Source of the DNA: Megaleporinus macrocephalus
Taxonomy: Eukaryota; Chordata; Actinopteri; Characiformes; Anostomidae
DNA: 64,000 nt
Direction: 5' to 3'
Assembly (NCBI GenBank): GCA_021613375.1
Contig: CM038720.1
Span: forward strand, 4,155,889-4,219,888
Each line of letters begins with the position of its first letter. The stretch's first letter is position 1. A program made the position numbers and the translations under genes. The notes beneath the pieces were generated by a model that was given only the letters and a program-made list of their open reading frames with translations, was not told the origin of the DNA and made no database searches. Shown here one piece after another: positions 58,474 through 64,000 of the stretch.

Positions 58474-58790
58474 GCTTGTGAAAAAATTTGTTTAGGAATA
58501 CAAGTGGTTTTGAGAGTCTATTGGCCAAGTTAAAACACAACATTTAAATGTAATTACATAATTAAAGAGTCCAATGATCTGCAACTACTACTGAAAATAT
58601 AGTATATCTGTACTTATTATTATAGTATTATTATTATAGTATTATTATACTTATTAAATATAGTATATCTGTACTTATTATTATAGCCACAGTCACTTTA
58701 TATTTTATTATTCTATTGTATCATAAGACTTATATATGTGTACATATTACAAATTTCTTCTATGTTGTAAATTATTATTAGAGTGTTTAT

Positions 58791-58877
58791 TCTTGTACAT
58801 AACCGGCTGCCACTGCAATAACTGCAATTTCCCCCTGGGATCAATAAAGTATTTCTGATTCTGATTCCGATTCTGAA
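58791..58877 (+). mobile_element. 3' tail of a teleost non-LTR retrotransposon, second copy
   Basis: Same ACCGGCTGCCACTGCAATAA and CCCTGGGATCAATAAAGTAT phrases as at 23753-23820, ending in TTCTGATTCTGATTCCGATT-type short repeats. Confidence 0.65.
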
Positions 58878-61859
58878 AAACTTCTAACCTGCATTACTTT
58901 TATATTTAATACAACAATGTCTTATTACAAATTGCATTATCCACATGTCAGTTTGAACTAAAATAATCTTTGAGATAATAACATGAGTTTTCAGTATTTA
59001 GTATGTCGTTTTGTTTTATTGACTTACACAGATTTGCTTACATGTAAAGTTAGGCTTGCAAATAAAGCAGTTTTACTTTTTCAAATTTCTTTTTCTATTG
59101 TGTTTCCAGATTTAATAACCAAAATATGGTCTCAAACTTTTGGATCCCTCTAAACTTGTTACAATTCAGTATTGACAGTTTTGAGCGTTGACTTTTGACA
59201 AGTTCAGTTTCAACTGAAAATAACTTTTTTATTTTTTTACCCAAAACACACAACACTAAAATTGTATACTTATTAAATATATTTTCTTATTTTTACAAAC
59301 ACAGATGTGATATGGATTTAAAGTTTAGGCTGCCAGCACAATTTCACTACTTGTTTGTCATTCATCTATAAATCCCATTTCCATTTAAAATGTAATAAAA
59401 ACAAGAATATGTAGTTTGTTAATACTCTTGAAGCTTTTTTTAATTGACCAATAAATTTTATAACTTTTAACATTTTGCTGTCAAACTTAATTGTAGTTTG
59501 TACATGCAAACAAACTTTGAAAAAAGTTAGATCAGAGCAAGATAAGTGTGAAAAAATAATACAAAATTTAAATTACACTGTTATGATTGGGTATAAACGA
59601 AGCTCCACCTTTTTGCTTTATGCCAAAATAATGCACCAATCATTAAGCAGTTCTGAAAGAATTTAGGTCTTTGCAACTGCAACAATCAGCATCCTCAGTT
59701 CCCAAACTTTTAAAAAGTGTTATTAGAGAGAAAGGTCATGTACACACAAACGTGAACATGTAAACATCTAAATAGAGTTTAAAAAATGATACCATAATTT
59801 TGTTATGCACTGTAAAAAGTATTTTTTTAGGTTAAATAAAACTCAATAAAAAAATCATTTATTTGTTATCAAACAGTAAAATGTGCCGTATCTAAAAAAA
59901 AGTAGCGAAAAATGACTTAGATTAAAAAAAAATTCATTTAAACTAATTTTTAGGTTAGATAAAAATAATTCAACTAGATCAAAACCCGGTAGTTGTGGTT
60001 GTTTGGTTGTTTGTTATTTTCTGTGTTTGGGGAACATGTGGCACAGTAGAACTGACTTTAAAAAAAGTTCCATATAAATATAAGAGTAATTCCTAGAAAC
60101 TTTCCATTATACTGACGTTCTGTAAATGTTTTAAAATGTCATTTAAAAAAAATTTAAGTAGAGTTTGATGTTGCATTAAAAATTTTGTGATGTCACAAAA
60201 ATCAACATATTTGGCAAAAAGTAGAGAAGTTAGAAGGTTTGGACTCTTTTTTTAATGATTTAACATACAAGCTAGCCAATCAGAATAAATGCCATTTTCA
60301 TATATCAGTCTTGAGAAAAACTGACCCTGTTTTACGGTAAAAATAAACAAATTTTTAGATAATAAAACCATAAAAGTCAAAAATAAATCTGAATATAAAA
60401 ATTAAAAATGTGTGTGTGCTAGGTTGGTTGGTTGGGGGGTGATTAGATAATCACATTTTCTCTCAAATTTGAAAAGAAAACAAAAACTAATTTTGATGTT
60501 TTGACCGGTTTTGTCCACAGTTCTCACTACTGGGTTAAACTGACCCAAACATTATGTGTCTAATATAAACATGCAGCTCCAAAAATTAACACTGATATTA
60601 TTTCCTGTATTTTTTTAATTTGACCCACAACAAAACAAGAGCTTTAAGTGGTTGAGATTTAGAATTATTGGGTGTAAAACGCTCTGTTCTAGAGTCAGAA
60701 CTGTTCACAGTGGTGGTGAAGGGAACCAAACGTCCACCTCTGAAAGCTCCCTCACAAAAAAATTATTGCAGTAAATGGTTATGAATGCTTTGTCACTATT
60801 TCACCATCAATAACATTTCATATAAACTCAGAAGACACGTGTAGGTTCACTGGTAGTTTTGATAGTACATAAAATGTTTTTATTTGGGTTATATTTTGAG
60901 ACCACTGGTTCCCATCACTCTGGTCTCAACAATGTAATTATGCAGAACATTTGAAAATCAGTGGAATTTGTCTGTAATTCTAGTGCTTAGAGTTTTGTTT
61001 TCAAGCTGATGTCTTTAACAATCTAATATCTAAACAACAGAGCACCAGGACGGGGGTCAAAAAGAGTGGAAGTGTGTGTGTGTCCTACTACATCATATCT
61101 TGCAGGTCTCTCTTTACTCTCTGATACTTGTTGTTGTTTACTCTAATAAATAAAAGAATAGAAAAAACAGTCCAGGCCCTTTCTTTGGATAGATCTGACT
61201 GGATCCCATCCTAACAGCAGTAGAGAGAGAACTACCCCAACAAAGACTAGAATAAAAACAGGCCACTAATCACCACCACAGCAGACAGCATACCTCCAGC
61301 AGCAGACTGGTTTTCCATTCATTTAGAGAACTTCAGAATGCAGGAGGAAAACAAGCAGTTCAATTACACGTACAAGTCGGACAAATAACAGAAACACTCT
61401 CACACGCTGTGTACATATTTATCCATGCTTGTCCGTCCCAGTGGACTTTGAAGTGGACAGTGTAACACAGTGTTGTCAGGTAGAGTGCAAGTAACCTGTA
61501 TTTTTCTTTCCGCTCCACAGAGTGGGTGACAATTACATTGGCAGTGAAATGCTATGATTAAACACAAATCTCAGTTTACTGGCTCACTTTTTTCCTTCTT
61601 CTTGCTCTATAGTATCCTACAAACACACACACATACACATATCAACCATAACATCAAAACCTGTACATATAGGATCTCTTTAGAATTTCATTTCATGTAA
61701 TTTTCATGCAATTCACAAACAATATTGTCCATTTCACAATTAATGTAAGTGTATCAGATGATTTTTAAAGAATATAAATGTTTGTATTAAAGTCTATTTT
61801 TGTATAGAGGCTTATTTTACATATAGTCCTATTATCAGTAATTCTCAGTCCTCTGTCTA

Positions 61860-62172
61860 AATCTCCTGGTACGACCACCAATCCAAGTTAAGGATGTTAT
61901 TGGACTAATTGGTTGTTAGGACACTCTTGCTCAATTGTGATCACATCTGAAAAACATTCTACTAATAAGTGAGTATAAAAGGGAGAACAACATTCTAGGT
62001 TAGTTTAGTATCTGAAGATCAGCAGTTGATGGCTTGCTGACCGACTCACAATGACCAGAAAGAAACAACTTTCTTTAGAGACCCGTCAGTCCATTGTTGT
62101 GTTAAGGAAGAAGATACTCCATTAAAACAAGAACATTTCACTGTGATCCCAAACTTCTGAGCAGTAGTGTAT
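61860..62172 (+). mobile_element. Probable DNA-transposon remnant
   Basis: A phrase CACAATGACCAGAAAGAAAC and a terminal phrase CCCAAACTTCTGAGCAGTAG followed by TGTATATATG resemble decayed fish transposon sequence. No intact frame or clear terminal repeat is visible, so this is tentative. Confidence 0.35.
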
Positions 62173-62317
62173 ATATGTATATAGTTGCTGTCTAAACAAA
62201 AAGGTATCTCAATTATTGTCCATCTTTCCCATTAATTGAACACAGCATCTGCTGTTTACACTGTGGCAAAACATTTCATAATCAATGGACCAGTATTTCA
62301 GTTTTCTATGTAAGTTA

Positions 62318-62318
<1 letters not shown>

Positions 62319-62389
<71 letters not shown>
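62319..62389 (+). repeat. (TA)n microsatellite
   Basis: About 34 TA units about 320 bp from the donor of the right-edge exon. Confidence 0.95.
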
Positions 62390-62391
<2 letters not shown>

Positions 62392-62706
62392 CTGTGCATC
62401 AGTTTTAGGCACTTATATTTTTAAAAAGCTACTTTTCCATACAGCAAAACACTTAATTTTATTAATATTAATATTAATAAGTACACACACGATTCTTTGG
62501 TTGTACCTCTAGTTGTATTTCTAAGCGAATATATATTAAGTCCACTAAGAAGCACAAACTACATAATTTAATGCATAAATATTCTCTGTTGAATATAAGC
62601 TGAAAGAAACTGCAATGCATTGTCTCTCACTGGCACTACAATCAAACAAAACTTTAGCACATGACTTTAAACGGAGCAGGTAAATTAATTAGGGTTGATA
62701 CTGTAC

Positions 62707-64000
62707 CTGTAAAGTGGAAGACCTGGATTCGCTAGTGCCTGTCAGAGCTGAGCTCCGAGGTATACTGGACACAAAGAAGCCAGTGCCGTTGGGTAGCGGC
62801 TGTCGGACCACCACCTTCCCCTTTCTGGTCTCGGCCAAGAACAGACTGTACCAGTAAGCGTCACTGGAGATGAGCGTAGAGTCAGCGATGGTGGAGTTCC
62901 TCTGGCTGACGATGCTGTTCCGGCCCTGAGGGGCCGCCTTGGTGGACCCTTTCTGGCACTTCAGCACAATGATGACCAGAATGGTGATCAGCAGTAGAAA
63001 GGACACCGAGCCCAAGCCGATGAGCAAGTACAGGTTCAAATCTGTGAACAGGTCGTATTCTATGGGCACCTCGGTGGTCTCTGTGAATTGGGTAACCTCC
63101 TGCTCCACGGTGGAGACTTTAATGGTGACGGTGGCCGAGTGAGGGGGGTCTCCATTGTCCTTGGCGATAACGATGAGGCGCTGTTGCTTGGGGTCCCTAT
63201 AGGTGAACATTCTGGCGGTGCGGATTTCGCCATTGTAGCTATCCAGGGTGAAGAGGGTGGCATCCGTGACTTGGAGGAACTGATAGGTGATTCGAGAGTT
63301 TTGAGCTGAGTCTGCGTCCAATGCAATCACTTTGGCCACCAGAGAGCCTTTATCGGTGGCCCTGGGGACAACCTCCTCAATCACAGAGCCTTTGGCACGC
63401 CATGGAGATACGATCCGGGGAGCGTTGTCGTTCTGGTCGAGAACGATAACACGAACAGTCACGTTGCTGCTGAGAGGAGGTACTCCAGAGTCTCGGGCTT
63501 CCACGTGAAAGAGAAACTCCTTCTCACGCTCATAGTCGAATGGACGCAAGGCGTAAAGATCACCGTTCTCCGGGTTGATGGAAAACAGCATGGATACGGA
63601 CGTGTTAGCAATCTCCTTTTCTACAATGAAATAGACCAGGTACTGGTTTTCGTTCAGGTCTGGGTCATGTGCCGTGAGGGAGCATAACAGCGCCCCAGGC
63701 TCGTTGTTTTCCACCAGGTGGATGGTGTAGGACGACTGAGGAAACACTGGTGCATTATCGTTCACATCCAGGACCTCCAGGGTGATGGTCTCGTTATCAG
63801 TCAGTGATGGAGTTCCTTTATCTGTAACGTGGAGAGTGATATCATACCTGGACACCTTCTCTCGGTCTAAAGGCTCTCGAACAATCAGCTGGAAGTAGTC
63901 CTCTGCCGATTTGTTCAAAGCAAACGGCAACAGTGGTGCGTTCCTTATGGACAGGAGAACCTCGCCATTCTTTCCAGAGTCCCGATCGCTCACACTGACC
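62707..64000 (-). CDS. Divergent clustered-type protocadherin variable exon, 3' part only (runs off the window)
   Basis: The frame is open to the right edge, so EC1-EC3, the start codon and the promoter lie outside. The visible 431 codons begin in EC4 (VSDRDSGKNG), followed by EC5 and EC6 with DVNDNAP and DQNDNAP linkers, a membrane helix (LYLLIGLGSVSFLLLITILV onward) and a 90-residue tail that includes SDAYWYSLFLAE and VVRQPLPNGTGFF. The tail has none of the [15 protein letters not shown] motifs of the alpha array, and EC6 is not the homogenised version. The exon most likely ends at CAG with donor GTACAG (62701-62706), phase 0 like the alpha exons; read through, a stop comes four codons later. 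It lies upstream of the array in transcription order. It could be the first exon of this cluster, or the last exon of a neighbouring protocadherin subcluster. It is surely a protocadherin; the subtype is undecided. Confidence 0.85.

Larger units (their letters stand above)
50201..62706. other. About 12.5 kb without recognisable genes between exon 11 and the right-edge exon
   Basis: Contains microsatellites, a purine/pyrimidine inverted repeat, a TTAA-flanked inverted-repeat element, a foldback element and retrotransposon tails, described separately. I saw no protocadherin EC motif and no DWR-type constant-exon motif on the minus strand. AT-rich stretches at 54.2-55.4 and 58.9-61.0 kb show dispersed CACTGTAAAAAG-like motifs and nothing else I can name. 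Confidence 0.55.

Noticed and set aside
61040..61060. Possible RE1 element (AGAGCACCAGGACGGGGG) upstream of the right-edge exon donor
   Set aside because: Only half of the motif matches and the right half is lost, so support is insufficient.
50201..62706. Constant exons for the right-edge exon or lost alpha exons
   Set aside because: By eye I found no minus-strand DWR-type constant motif and no DxNDN cadherin motif in this interval; short exons could still be missed.

Overview
The window is part of a clustered-protocadherin locus of a ray-finned fish. The evidence is eleven large single-exon reading frames on the minus strand, each with a signal peptide, six cadherin (EC) repeats, one membrane helix and a short cytoplasmic stub ending exactly at a GTAAG splice donor. 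None has a stop codon before the donor, apart from one frameshifted copy. The stub carries a GSWSYS motif and an LKSDVVVFP motif like those of protocadherin-alpha, so I read the array as alpha-type variable first exons. The shared constant exons would lie beyond the left edge (coordinates below 1) and are not visible. Teleost-type interspersed repeats on both flanks support a fish, probably an otophysan; that last step is inference.

Layout by coordinate (transcription runs right to left). 1-2130: intron with interspersed repeats and a 20-bp minisatellite. 2131-9232: two distinct variable exons. 11808-22747: three closely related exons in about 4.2-4.4 kb units; the third has a 1-bp frameshift before its membrane helix. 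24851-27187: one further exon. 29635-48740: four nearly identical 785-codon exons in a 4.49-kb tandem repeat, plus the converted 3' half of an eleventh exon (47609-49978). 50.2-62.7 kb: about 12 kb without recognisable genes, rich in microsatellites, a purine/pyrimidine inverted repeat and transposon remnants. 62707-64000: the 3' part of a twelfth protocadherin exon with a different cytoplasmic tail; it runs off the right edge.

Each intact exon should have its own promoter. About 160-220 bp upstream of every start codon I find a CTCF-like CSE/CGCT-box motif, always in gene orientation, weak for the exons starting at 9232 and 49978. Each of the ten intervals between the eleven alpha exons also holds exactly one REST/NRSF (RE1)-like bipartite element, and a twelfth-kb gap element sits upstream of exon 11. 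This gives a modular layout of CTCF-type promoter, variable exon, donor and RE1 in every unit. The proteins are expected to act at neuronal membranes as homophilic recognition cadherins, with specificity in EC1-EC4 and a common intracellular part added by splicing.

The EC6-to-donor segment (about 780 bp) is almost the same in all eleven exons, which points to strong gene conversion. The main items for follow-up are the per-unit RE1 series, the orphan CTCF/RE1/inverted-repeat block at 50.58-51.6 kb, the frameshifted exon, the chimeric exon 11 and the divergent exon at the right edge.
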